A stretch of DNA of 64,000 nucleotides from Elgaria multicarinata webbii (GCF_023053635.1 NC_086182.1:3361001-3425000); one strand, 5' to 3'. Shown: positions 32,721 to 44,263, numbered from the stretch's first letter. Translations and numbers: made by a program. Notes: generated by a model not told the origin, from the sequence alone.

Positions 32721-33467
32721 ACATGGGACGATCTGCCTCCAACCTCCTCAGACCATTTTTCACGCAACCCTCCATAGGCAGTGAACCATGGGAGGAATCA
32801 CTGGTTCTGGGGCTCAGCAGGACTTTTTGGGAAGCCTTGCAACTGGCATCTAGTGAGCTCCCTTTTCACCTACTTCATGCTGTGGGGGAGGTGGGGGAGC
32901 CTTGCTGTCCTTAATGTGGCTGATGGGCCATCTTCCTTTCGGTATTGCTGGCAGCTCCAGTGCAGGCAGGGAGGGAGTGTCCCTGAGGCTTCAAGAGAGG
33001 GGAATCGCCCAGATCAGGTGGAAAGCAGGAGAATTGTTCTGCCACCTCTCACCTGAAATAAAGGGGCCTGGACTGGAAAGCTGTTAGCTGCTGGTTAAGC
33101 TGTTTCCTCTAGTTGCCGACTATGTCATGTTAATAAAGCTGTTGCCAGTTTACCCTATTTATGCCTTTTGTGTTTCTCTTTCTGGTGGGGGTCAATTTTA
33201 AAATCTCAACATTAAATAAAGAAACACACAATATTGGGAAAGGAAATAAAGCAAGGGAAATCCTGCAAATTAGTTGGGTTCAGCAGGTCCCTGTCAATTA
33301 TCTGCGCATTTTCCATCCCCTAATAGAGATCCTCAGTGAGCTGCATTCCTCAAGGCCCAAAGGAAACTGACATTAGGAAAAGTTAGGTGAGACTGTGCCC
33401 TGAAGAGGCATACAACCAGCAAACCACACTGGGGTAGAGACTCGTCATCTGAATTTTCAACTCTCAC
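32721..33467. other. Intron of the unrecognised gene, nothing assigned
   Basis: Between exon C and exon B; short ORFs only. Confidence 0.5.
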
Positions 33468-33599
33468 CATTCAGTGCAGTGTTCTGAACTCGGGCTTGAT
33501 TTAATAGAACTGGTTCCTGGGGCGCCTGAGATGTCGGAACACCTGTCAAGCGGATGATTTCTGATGCTGTCCCCTCGTTTCCTTGTGAAGCTTCAAACC
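33468..33599 (-). CDS. Unrecognised gene, exon B
   Basis: 132 bases between acceptor CTTGTTCCAG and donor GTGAGAG. It enters in phase 1 (last G of exon A plus GG gives Gly) and leaves in phase 1 (G plus TG of exon C). The peptide begins GFEASQGNEGTASEIIRLTG and ends RVQNTALN. It is hydrophilic with no domain that I recognise. The three-way agreement of phases and consensus sites with exons A and C is the main evidence that this is a real gene. Confidence 0.65.
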
Positions 33600-33836
33600 C
33601 TGGAACAAGAGAATGAAATTCCCATAGAATACCAGTTTTCAAGCATTCTGCCACTCAGAAACTCATTCAATGCTGTCCAGAAGACAACAGATGCCATCTG
33701 CCAGAGAAGGCAGTCACATTGCACAAGCTCCAGAGGTGAATCTTAGAGTACATGTGCCAGTCCCTGGGCACATTGGCTAGGCCTAGTTTGGATTATCACC
33801 CCAGAGATCAATATGTCCCCAAAACTTCCAGAAAAG

Positions 33837-33892
33837 AGAGCTCCGGCTATTGGGCGGTATAGAAATGTAATAAATAAATAAATAAATAAAAG
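33837..33892 (+). repeat. 56-bp L2 3' tail inserted only in copy A
   Basis: The insert reads AGAGCTCCGGCTATTGGGCG, then a TATAGAAATG and (AATA)n tail, matching the L2 3' terminus. Copy B has the empty site at 40265 (GAAAAG then AACAGG), and AAAAG borders the insert on both sides as a target duplication. Confidence 0.9.
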
Positions 33893-34015
33893 AACAGGAG
33901 TGTGTGGACAAATCCCTCTGAAAAACCTTGGTAACTATATGGCTAGGAGAAGCACGTAAGCAACAGGAGATACCCTTCAGAAGGTGAATGCACTCCTTGC
34001 AAAGATCATCCATAC

Positions 34016-34729
34016 CTGTGGAGCCTGCTTCTGTTGCTCTGGCATTGCTGGGTTTTGATGGTGCTGCGTAACACCCACTGTCTGGAGCAGGTGTCACAAC
34101 GGTTCGTGGCTCCACCTCTTTGAGAACCAAAACCACTTTGTTGTTTGGGGCTGGTGATGCAGGGACAGCTCTGTCCTCCTGAATGACGGGATTCCTCTCT
34201 CTAAAAGGTATGGAGGCCAAGGTCACATGGTTGTACAGAGGCTGGAAAGAGGCTGGCTGGACATGTCCTTGCCTGGGAGGCTGTATCTGCACTAGCTGAA
34301 GACTGGCCCCAGGATGGAGGTGGGAGGGGGCATACAGCTGCTCCACGGGGCTGGCACTGGGAAGGCCTCTGTACTGAGATGTCGGTGGCCCATAGAACGG
34401 CCCAGGGAGGTGGCCAGTGGCTCCCCACCCATGGGCAGGAGGGTAAAGAACTGCTGAGCTGGGAATCTGCAGCTGATTCTGATTCCTCAAAACTCCCTGC
34501 AGGTGAGATGTTTGTGGAGGCAGGGAGCTGTAGGTGCTGGCACTCCCTGGGTTCAGCCGGACGGGCAGAGCTGAGATTGAAGGCTGCAGCCAGGCGGAGC
34601 TCAGACATGGCATGGATGTTCCATAGATGTTGTGAGGACCTCCTCCCACTGTAGAGCTGGCAGTCACCACTGGGATGCTCTGAGGTTGACGGTTTGAGCC
34701 TTCCTGTGGCTGTGGATTTGGGGCTTGAT
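34016..34729 (-). CDS. Unrecognised gene, exon A (copy next to exon B)
   Basis: 714 bases between acceptor TTTGTGTTATAG and donor GTATGG; phase 1 at both ends, so it can be repeated or skipped without changing frame. The 238-codon peptide is rich in Pro, Ser, Gln and Gly (IPVVTASSTVGGGPHNIYGT, LNPGSASTYSSLPPQTSHLQ, YGPPTSQYRGLPSASPVE) with a more structured end (NNKVVLVLKEVEPRTVV). Such composition is typical of transactivation-type disordered regions. No family recognised. An upstream first exon was not found. It differs from the copy at 40390 by about 1%. Confidence 0.65.
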
Positions 34730-35375
34730 CTATAACACAAATGAAATGGGCAGGGGAATTAACAATTGTACCTCTTGATCAGCCTGAGCAACTGTCAGCC
34801 CTTAGGGCAATTGAATAGATTTAGCTGGTCTTGAGTGTTCACAGACATCATTTCAGTGCTCCTCACAAGGCTCCCATAAAGGGTTTCTGTGTTTTTGTGA
34901 GGGGTTGATGCTCAAGAAACTTACCCTCTGAATACCTTCTCCAAGGGAAGTCCAAGAGATGGCAACAAGGAAAAAAGCCTTTTTGGTGGTTGTCCCAATA
35001 GTGGAACGTTCTCAGCAAGGTCCACCTTGCGGCAGAGGACATACTTGCTGGTTATCTGACTCCTTCTGCTGTTTATCGTAACTAATTTTAACTGTTTTAA
35101 TTGTTTTAGCAACCTTCTAGCTTTTAAATCGCATATTATATTTATCTTCGGTTATCACATATGCTTTGTAGCATATGCTGGCCGTCTCAAGGTCAAATTT
35201 AGCTGACTCATTGCAAACGTCCACCGATAGAACACCGGCGTCTTGAGAAACCACAGCTGCTAATCTACTAGTTTGTGTTTGTATTTAAATTTTATGTCTA
35301 GTTCTCTTCTCCGGTAAAGGTTTTCAAAGGTTTACAATCTCTGTATGTTAAACGATTCTGCTAACTCTGTTAGAA

Positions 35376-36573
35376 ATGAGAAGCAAGAATAAGAGGAGGA
35401 GAGACCAACCTGAGTCCCCAACATTCCCTCTCTCAAAGCAATTAAAAATTGACAACTTCTTGCCCGACAATCCTAGCTCCCCCTCATTCCCAATTTTAAC
35501 TACAAATCAGTTTGCAGTCTTGGCCACCTCAACGGAAGAAAATGATGAGCATCAAGGGAGAGAAAAAGAGGATTGTGAGTTGGGAATAAATGAGGAAGAG
35601 CAAATAGCGTCTGGTTCACACCCTAGGAATGTAAAGGAATCAATCATTGACGAAATGGTGGACCAGAGCTTTTTAATTGCCAAAACTCTTACTAATATTT
35701 TCGGGACTCTAAGAGATAATGATGATAAATTATCCCCCATCGTTAAAGGCGTAAAACAACTTGATGAGATACTCCAGCTTCTTAAGGATCTGCGGTCCAG
35801 AACAGAGCAAGATGTAAATCTAACTCACAAAACAAATCAAAGGAGCAAAAAAGCACAGACCCACCAGCCTAGGGCCCCTCTGACCAGATTGTTTCCTCAG
35901 ATCCAAAACAATTGGATCAGTACTGCTAAATATGAAAATTCATCCAAGGAGTATCTGTGCCCTAATTACACTCCCAGGTAATTTCCATCTTGGGAGATGC
36001 GTAGCAACCTTTAGCTCTTCAGCACTGGCGAGAGAAATTCTTTCAGCAAACGACCGGCTGGCCAAATTCGGTGTCCGGGTAAGAAGAGTCTTTAAAACCA
36101 CTCTACAAACGCCACTGATCAGGCAGGTGCTCAGAAGGAAACTTTCCATACAACCATCCACAATTCAAACTAGTCATCGCAAAGTTTCAGACCGATCTAA
36201 CTCAGAGATGCTCATTGACTTAACGTCTCAGGTGTTGGATTATCCATCCACCAACATAGGAGGTGCTGAGCAGGCTTCATCGGGAGCAGTGCCCAAGCCT
36301 CTTGCCCCTTACAGCCTCTCACTCAAAGGTAATGATATTCTGGATCCCATAATCTCTTTAGGCGCTACCAAGACCTTTCCTAACGATAAAAATGTCCAAC
36401 AGATACCACAAAGTAATCAGAAAATAGTGGTAGCCAAAATCAACATTCCAGCGATCCCAGTGTCAGAATTCCAACATAAGGCAAATCCACCACAAAAAGC
36501 TCACCTTTCTTCAAATGGCTCTGTACAAATGGACCCCTTGATAGAGCGGATAACACCTGATTACCCCTCCTGA
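35376..36573 (+). pseudogene. ORF1 of the Vingi-like LINE, one frame change
   Basis: The first 201 codons (35376-35981) give a basic N-terminus (MRSKNKRRRDQPESP), a polar middle and a stretch that may form a coiled coil (IVKGVKQLDEILQLLKDLRS). The frame changes near 35940-35980, and a second open frame continues to 36573 with LAREILSANDRLAKFGVRVR and a Pro/Ser-rich end. ORF1 proteins of such LINEs bind RNA and act as chaperones. No CCHC knuckle was seen. Confidence 0.65.
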
Positions 36574-36600
36574 CAAAATAAAGTTGGCCGAACCCCAATA

Positions 36601-39600
36601 AATTGTGTCTCATGGAATATCTCAGGATGGGCCAACAAAAAAACCGATCCCACCTTCAGCAGCTACCTCAGATCCTTTGATATAATACTCCTACAAGAGA
36701 CTTGGTGTGTTGGGGATATTTGCCTGAGCAATTATAAAACTTATGCAATTCCTGCAACTCCTGGTAAAGTCACAGGGCGACCATGGGGGGGTCTAGCCTG
36801 TTGTATTTCATCAGTTCTGAACTGTGAAAGTTACCTTATTAATAAGTTACAATCTCTGGCATTGGCCATCTTTTTAAAAATTAACTCTACATCATATATT
36901 CTGGTAAATGTTTATATCCCCCCCTGGAAATCGGCCCACTATAGCGAGGACACTTGGGAGAATCTCTCTGAGTATTTACTGTCCTTGCAAATTCAGTTTC
37001 CTGAAGCTCTTCTGATTTTAGCAGGTGACTTCAGTGCTCGGATAGGTACGGACTGGTCCGCAATAAAACAACTATTCTACTTTATACCGGACGACCTTCC
37101 ATTTATAGAGGATAGACATTCTAAGGACTCAACAATAAATATACAAGGGAAGAGGTTTGTTCAAATGATTCTTCAAACTGGACTTATAGTCCTTAATGGC
37201 TCCTGCCCCGAGGACAGGAAAGGCGAGTTCACGTTCATTAACCACCTAGGCGCCAGTGTTATTGACCATGCTGCAGCCTCGCCAGCAGCATTAGGAGAGA
37301 TAATGTCCTTTAAGGTTGACACCTACCCGTGTAATGACCATCAGCCTTTGATCGTACAGTTGGGATACGTAAAAAAAGATTTGGAAAACAATGGAAATAA
37401 AACTGCAATCCGAAGTTCAGGCAGCTATGTAATATGCCGTCGAAGATGGGCAAATGTGGACTTAAGAGCCTTGGAAGACCTATGGCGCTCTGCGAATCTT
37501 CAGGTCCTGAGAAACACCGCTTCTCAGAGATAGTAATAGATTCCTACGCCCAGATCACAGCGGCAACTGAGCCACTGCTACTACGGAAAGTCTACCCAAA
37601 AAAACAGAGGCTAAAGGCGGGTAACCCATGGTTTGAAGGGGCCTGCAGACAACTCAAAAGGGAAATTAACAAACAACATAAACTTCTAAGAGATATGGAT
37701 ATAGTCCCGCTACCCCCTTCCTACCTGGCACTGCGTAAGAACTACAAAATGCTAGTCAGAGATAAGAAGCGGGAATATATTAGTACGAAATGGGCAGAAC
37801 TGTCTTCAGCACTTGAGAGCAACGACAGCTCCAGATTCTGGCACCTTATCTCAACTATAAGACATTCTAAGACCCCCACTATGGATACCGCTATTACCAC
37901 TCAGGAATGGGAACTCCACTTCCGATCGCTCCTTTATGACGAGTCTGCCTGCTTACCCCCTCTGCAGGAGGAAGATCTGCTGTTGAATAGCTGGGCCCCC
38001 GTCACCTGTGAAGAAGTAGCCGCCCTGATAAGAAAGCTAAAGAGGGGTAAGGCCCCGGGGAGGAACAGTATCCCACCAGACTTCCTGTTGGACTACCCTC
38101 ACTGGTGGATACCACTGTTGGCAGCCCTATTTACTACAATCGACAGATCTGGCAAATTTCCCAAAGATTGGTCAGTGGCAATAGTGGTGCCCATTTATAA
38201 AAAAGGGAGCCTAAAAATTATTGCCCCATTAGACTGCTGGATATTTCCAGCAAACTATACGCAAGACATCTTCTTGATAAGTTGGAATTGTGGGTGGCCG
38301 ATGAAAATCTCCTGGCCGAAGAACAAGCAGGTTTTCAAAAATGGCAGATCTACAATAGACCACTGCTTCTTACTAAAACATCTAGTTGGGAAATATACGG
38401 CCCCTCCTTATCACTCACTTTTCGCAGCATTTGTAGATTTCAAAGCGGCTTTTGACTCTATGCACCGTCCCCGCCTTTGGCAGAGGCTCTCACTCTTAAA
38501 CATTGACCAGAGGCTACTCAGGAGAATACAGGGGCTGCACCAAAACTCTAGCTTATGCGTGAGGTCCTCCGCGGACGGTGATCTATCAGACCCCATCCCT
38601 ACCAATAAAGTTCACCAGGGATGCCTGCTAGCTTCCCTTTTATTCAATCTATATTTAAATAATATTGTCCCTACCCTAACTAGTCATAACTTCTTCCCAC
38701 CCCGCCTAAAGGATAGGAACATTTCGGTGCTATTGTATGCAGACGACGCTGTTCTCCTATCACATACGCAAGTGGGGATGCGCAGGATGTTGAGAGCGCT
38801 AAGCGTATATTGCAAGAAGGAAGCCCTTCAGGTTAATCATGATAAAACCAAAATTTTAGTTTTTGGGAAAAGGAGGAAAGTATATCATTGGCAGTTAGAC
38901 AGTCACCCTCTTGATCAGGTGAATAAATATAAATACTTAGGTGTAACTTTTCAAAGCTCCGGATCCTGGTCTGAGCATTTGGGTGCAGCAGCCTCAGCGG
39001 CCAATGTAACAGCTAATGCCATTTTTCGCTTCGCAGCTGGAGCAGAAGGACAGTGGATAGCACCACTGTTACAACTGCTTAAAAGCAAACTACTCCCTCA
39101 GATTCTGTATGGAGCTCCCATTTGGGCCCATGGAGATATCACACCATTAGCAGTAGCACAGCACAAATTTCTATCCAGGACCCTTGGAGTTCCTAGATCT
39201 ACATCTAAGGATATTGGAAACTGCATGTCTCTCAATCCATACATTGATGCTAAAAGCAGCTATATCCTTCTGGTTAAAGATAGTGTTTCACCTGGCCCCT
39301 CCATTGGTGCTGTCCACATATGACGATATGGGGAAGGATTCATGGGCAGACAGGATGAGACATTCCATCTCCAAATTGGGTTTCTCGCAAGCATTCCTCC
39401 TTACGAGGGGGTTTGACGGGGCCAAGGATGAGATTGCCAGAAGGCTGTAAGACTGTGATATTCAGTCATCTGTGGCAGCGGTCGAAGTGAGCCGCTCAAA
39501 TGGGCTCTATAAGAGTATCATTACTGCTCCGGGAAAGGCTCCCCTATATTTAATTTCTGGAATGCCACAAGAGCTGAGATGGCTATTTACTCGGTGCAGG

Positions 39601-39906
39601 CTAAATTCCCTCCTGCTGATGGAGGTGAAGGCATGCTTTAAAAAGCACCCTAGCACCAATGTAGATTGCCCAGCAGGTTGCCCTAAAGCCGAGGATATAA
39701 TTCATTTCCTAGCTGAGTGCCCAAGGTATGCGGAGCTGAGGAAACAATACCTTGAGCCTTTAATTCCCAGGTTTAATTTCATGACTTCTAAAGGGGTAGT
39801 CCTTACTCTTTTGGCTGGTACAGACTATTATATATCTTTTAGGACTGCGAAATTTGTACACCGGGCGATGGAGGCCCGGGAACTACTGATTGTCTCAAAC
39901 GATTAA
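36601..39906 (+). pseudogene. ORF2 of the Vingi-like LINE: endonuclease and reverse transcriptase, frame-damaged
   Basis: Endonuclease motifs: NCVSWNISGW, IILLQETW, LILAGDFSARIG, SVIDHAAAS and NDHQPLIVQ. Reverse transcriptase motifs: RKLKRGKAPGRNSIPPDFLL, VVPIYKKGS, FAAFVDFKAAFDSMHR, KVHQGCLLASLLFNLYLNN and the catalytic VLLYADDAVLLS. The C-terminus has CPAGCPKAEDIIHFLAEC, a CCHC-type motif usual after the RT in these LINEs. Frame changes lie near 37430-37530, twice between about 38205 and 38345, and near 39200-39470. So this copy cannot make an active protein. Confidence 0.8.
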
Positions 39907-40088
39907 TTTTAATATCCAATACTATATGTTGGTTAACATTGTAAATATAACCTGGACGATTGTTATCCTAGTTACTCTTATTTGTAGCACTTCCGCTGGC
40001 TTGTGGCAAGCTCGCGGAGGGTATGTTATTGTGTTATCTGTTTGCGAATGGCCCAGTGGCTAATATGCAATAAAGTTATATGAAATAT

Positions 40089-41401
40089 GAAACTCATTCA
40101 ATACTGTCCAGAAGACAACAGATGCCATCTGCTAGAGAAGGCAGTCACATTGCACAAGCTCCAGAGGTGAATCTTACAGTACATGTGCCAGTCCCTGGGC
40201 ACATTGGCTAGGCCTAGTTTGGATTATCACCCAGAGATCAATATGTACCCAAAACGTCCAGAAAAGAACAGGAGAGTGTGGACAAATCCCTCTGAAAAAC
40301 CTTGGTAACTATACGGCTAGGAGAAGCACGTAAGCAACAGGAGATACCCTTCAGAAGGTGAATGCACTCCTTGCAAAGATCCTCCATACCTGTGGAGCCT
40401 GCTTCTGTTGCTCTGGCATTGCTGGGTTTTGATGGTGCTGCGTAACACCCACTGTCTGGAGCAGGTGTCACAACGGTTCGTGACTCCACCTCTTTGAGAA
40501 CCAAAACCACTTTGTTGTTTGGGGCTGGTGATGCAGGGACAGCTCTGTCCGCCTGAATGACGGGATTCCTCTCTCTAAAAGGTATGGAGGCCAAGGTCAC
40601 ATGGTTGTACAGAGGCTGGAAAGAGGCTGGCTGGACATGTCCTTGCCTGGGAGGCTGTATCTGCACTAGCTGAAGACTGGCCCCAGGATGGAGGTGGGAG
40701 GGGGCATACAGCTGCTCCACGGGGCTGGCACTGGGAAGGCCTCTGTACTGAGATGTCGGTGGCCCATAGAACGGCCCAGGGAGGTGGCCAGTGGCTCCCC
40801 ACCCATGGGCAGGAGGGTAAAGAACTGCTGAGCTGGGAATCTGCAGCTGATTCTGATTCCTCAAAACTCCCTGCAGGTGAGATGTTTGTGGAGGCAGGGA
40901 GCTGTAGGTGCTGGCACTCCCTGGGTTCAGCCGGACGGGCAGAGCTGAGATTGAAGGCTGCAGCCAGGCGGAGCTCAGACATGGCATGGATGTTCCATAG
41001 ATGTTGTGAGGACCTCCTCCCACTGTAGAGCTGGCAGTCACCACTGGGATGCTCTGAGGTTGACGGTTTGAGCCTTCCTGTGGCTGTGGATTTGGGGCTT
41101 GATCTATAACACAAATGAAATGGGCAGGGGAATTAACAATTGTACCTCTTGATCAGCCTGAGCAACTGTCAGCCCTTAGGGCAATTGAATAGATTTAGCT
41201 GGTCTTGAGTGTTCACAGACATCATTTCAGTGCTCCTCACAAGGCTCCCATAAAGGGTTTCTGTGTTTTTGTGAGGGGTTGATGCTCAAGAAACTTACCC
41301 TCTGAATACCTTCTCCAAGGGAAGTCCAAGAGATGGCAACAAGGAAAAAAGCCTTTTTGGTGGTTGTCCCAATAGTGGAACGTTCTCAGCAAGGTCCACC
41401 T
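40089..41401. repeat. 1.3-kb direct repeat flanking the LINE, copy B
   Basis: Partner of 33658-35027. Beyond its right end the old L2 fragment continues naturally (CGTACCAACATTATACTC), so this side keeps the ancestral junction. Copy A's left side likewise continues into exon B. Confidence 0.95.
40390..41103 (-). CDS. Unrecognised gene, duplicated exon A (upstream copy)
   Basis: Same 714-base exon as 34016-34729, with intact acceptor and donor (GTATGG), open throughout and with few differences (for example KEVESRTVV for KEVEPRTVV, IQADRAV for IQEDRAV). In transcript order it precedes the other copy, with the LINE in the intron between. Its exit phase matches the entry phase of either the second exon A (G plus AT gives Asp) or exon B, so inclusion of one or both copies keeps the frame. 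Which form is made cannot be told from sequence. Confidence 0.6.
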
Positions 41402-41680
41402 CGTACCAACATTATACTCTTGTCAGCACCATATTAAGACTTTGCTGTCTTAATATGCATGTGCTGGCAATAGGATGGGCTGTTTCATAAGTCAATTGAA
41501 CTGTTTATGGTTGTCATTAATGTTTTAGTTTTTTATGGGGCAGTGTTATTTGAATGGTTAATTGCTTTAAATGTTGTGTTTTAAACTTGTAAATTGGATT
41601 GAGTCCTTTTTGAGAAAGATTTCTTGATGATGATGATAACAATGACGACAACGACGACGACGATGATGATGATGAAATTG
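41295..41680 (+). repeat. Old L2-type LINE 3' end at the ancestral junction
   Basis: The stretch parallels the L2 end at 48340-48712 (ATGGCAACAAGG, then CCAACATTATACTC) and finishes in a (GAT/GAC)n tract. Its first part is also in copy A (34921-35027), where the LINE cuts it off. Confidence 0.65.
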
Positions 41681-43443
41681 ATAGTTCTGATCTCTTTAAG
41701 CAACTTTGCCAGTATTATCAAGGCAAAAATATTTTGACAAGTCCTCAGAGCAACCTGTTCTGAGGAGTTGACTCAAGCCAGCTTCCAGTAAAAAGGGACC
41801 CATGGAACTGGGATCTTGTGGACTGGATTACTGCTGTCCCCACGGTAACACCAAGATTCTACCAAGCCACAGAATGTTATGATGTGAAAGGAGTCCAAAG
41901 GGACGGGCAGTTGGCCTGAACGGAAAGTGCCGGGCGGGGAGTCCGTTAGCGGAGCCCAAGAGTAAGTCAAACCACAACAAGCATGAGAAATATGCATTTG
42001 TGTACACTGAAGGCTTCTCCCAAATGTGAATGGATTAATCTGAATATTTCGTGCAGACGTGGGCACCAGCTAAATAAACTTCTCTTTTTAAATTCACCTA
42101 TTAAAACTATGAACGATTCTTGATACAGAGCACTATTTATTTAAAGATTACTCTTCTCCCAACATTCTTTGTCTTTCCAGAAGTTTTTGCTCTGGAATAA
42201 TTAAAACGGAAGAGCTCCCAGCTCCCTTGGACACTTTCTCGAAAGCTACCATGTGGCGTGCAGTTAAAGATATGGGAAACCCCAGCCGGAGGGGTTGTCT
42301 TTTAAAGCCTTTTCAGGAATCCATTCATGGATGACTTTATCCACATGTCCATTCTTGACTCTACCACTCTGAACTGCCCCAAAGTCTCCTGCCCTGTTCC
42401 ACAGCCCTGTGGGAGATGTTTGTTTGTTTGTTTTTAATTATCCCTTAATGCTAGTTGGAAAGCCTGGGACCACATGAGGAGAGGGCAGATTGCGTTAATG
42501 TTTTCTACAGAATTGGCACCACTTCGGTCAGCTTTAAAATGCACCTCCTTGACCAAAACGAAGTAGGACCTGCCATAGTCTGTGTGCATTTCCTCATCTT
42601 CCTGTGTCGTTGCTCCCACTGGCAAAATTTACATTGCAACTCCTTGGGGCAGGGATCTGTCCAGTTTGCTTATTCTACTCTGTAAAGTGCTTTGTACCTT
42701 TATTGTAGTACAGAAATAAGTAAACCAATGCGTCAGAATGAAATGAAGTCATTGAGGGCACAGCAAATGTTAGTCAAGACTAATTCCCACTGAAAGTCCG
42801 GTGCTACCCTTAGGCATGGCTAACTGAAGCCCCTTGGCATTGCTGGGACTGGGGGGGGGGGGTCATGGCTGATTTTGCTGGATTGTGCCCAAGACTATGG
42901 CTGTGGAGTTGCTTCTTCCTTGTTCCACTTTCTCTTATCGCTGCTCTCACATTTTACCTTCTCTAACCTGCCCCAAAACTTTATCCCCCATGAACTATGG
43001 ATCCGTTATCTCACAGCTGTTGTCTCTCCATCAGCCCCCTGGAAAAGAGAAGGATCCTTCTAAATGCCAAGAGGGCACAATTTCCTACCTGCCATCACGA
43101 AAGCAAATTTCCAGATAAGGCGACTGTCAAAAATATTTGCCAATCTCTGAAGAGACTAACTCCAATGCTCCTAACTGATCAAATGTCCAGTAAGGAATAG
43201 GATTGCGATGATGCAAAATTGTTTATGTTTGTCCCTATGGTAATCCTGGGGATTGTGAGGTGGGGGCAAGGAGAATATTCAAAGTGGAATATGATGATGA
43301 AAGATGATGTCATGGTGGAAGCTGGAAGAGCAGACCAAGGGCTGCCACCAAGAACTGAGCTAGGCAGGGAAGAGTTAGTGGTTCACCCTACCTGGTAGGA
43401 AACACATCTTCACAATCAATGTTCTCCATCCTGACCTCTAGAG

Positions 43444-43584
43444 AATCATAGAATCATAGAATAGCAGAGTTGGAAGGGGCCTACAAGGCCATCGAGTCCA
43501 ACCCCTTGCTCAATGCAGGAATCCACCCTAAAGCATCCCTGACAGATGGTTGTGCAGCTGCCTCTTGAAGGCCTCTAGTGTGGG
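43444..43584 (-). repeat. CR1 3' fragment present only in segment copy 2
   Basis: The insert reads, on the minus strand, as the last 141 bases of a CR1 element ending in two ATTCTATG-type units. Segment copy 1 has the empty site at 1708 (CTCTAGAG then AGAAAGG), so the insertion happened after the duplication or is polymorphic. The target duplication is at most about 3 bases, as is usual for CR1. Confidence 0.9.
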
Positions 43585-43817
43585 AGAAAGGCCTAATCTG
43601 GGATGCTGAGATGTTTTCAAACATAATCACTTGAAGTCCCTTTTGGCTTTTGTTTGAATGGAAGACTAGCAGATCCTTCACTGAGCAAGGAGCTGGACTG
43701 AGTGACTTCCGAGATTCCTTCCAATATTATGTTTCCATGAAAGTGGTGGCTTGGAGCAGGTGTTCTAGTAGGGAATCCTAGGCAGAAATGGCAGCAAGGG
43801 AGAAAGTACTTGCAAAC

Positions 43818-43821
<4 letters not shown>

Positions 43822-43864
<43 letters not shown>
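43822..43864. repeat. (GT)n microsatellite
   Basis: About 21 GT units. The counterpart in segment copy 1 (1947-1980) is short and interrupted, so the repeat length differs between the duplicates. Confidence 0.95.
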
Positions 43865-43874
<10 letters not shown>

Positions 43875-43889
43875 CCTGCCCGCCCGAGA

Positions 43890-44263
43890 CTTGAGATCTG
43901 TTGGAGGAACCCTCCTCCACGTCCCACCAACACAAGACATATGCTATGGTGGGACATGGGAGAGGGCTTTCTCTGTTGTGGTGCCCTGGCTTTGGAATGA
44001 CCTCCCCCTGGAGGACCAACTGGCACCGACGCTGACTTTATTCCGGCACCAAGTAAAGTCATGGCTTTTTAACAAAGCCTTGATGGCTAAATTCACCACA
44101 CTTGCACATTGTTTTAATTGGTTTTACTGCTTTTATATTCTATACTGGTTTCAGCTTGATTAATGGTTTAATGTGTTTTTAGCTGTGTATATTTACTGTT
44201 TTATATTGTTGTATAATTGTATTTGTACACCGCCCTGAGATCCTAGTGATAAATAAATAAATG
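43890..44263 (+). repeat. L2-type LINE, 3' end (segment copy 2)
   Basis: Duplicate of the L2 fragment at 2000-2369, with the same ORF2 end (LWNDLPLEDQLAPTLTLFR) and the same TAAATAAATAAATGG tail. Confidence 0.8.

Larger units (their letters stand above)
33658..35027. repeat. 1.3-kb direct repeat flanking the LINE, copy A
   Basis: Identical in order to 40089-41401 except for about 1% substitutions and the 56-bp insert at 33837-33892. It includes all of exon A and part of an old L2 3' end (34921-35027). Homology begins at GAAACTCATTCAA and ends at GGTCCACCT, exactly at the LINE. Confidence 0.95.
35028..40088 (+). mobile_element. Ingi/Vingi-like non-LTR retrotransposon, nearly full length
   Basis: A 5.06-kb element with 5' UTR (35028-35375), ORF1 (35376-36573), ORF2 with AP endonuclease, reverse transcriptase and C-terminal Cys/His motif (36601-39906), and a 3' UTR to 40088 ending GCAATAAAGTTATATGAAAT. 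ORF2 has no RNase H motif. The arrangement and motifs fit the Vingi clade known from lizards, but R1/I-like relatives are possible. The copy carries about five frame changes. Confidence 0.8.

Noticed and set aside
34201-34740. Alternative 179-residue minus-strand frame over exon A (also at 40575-41114)
   Set aside because: Shadow of exon A. The exon frame agrees in phase with exons B and C; this one does not.
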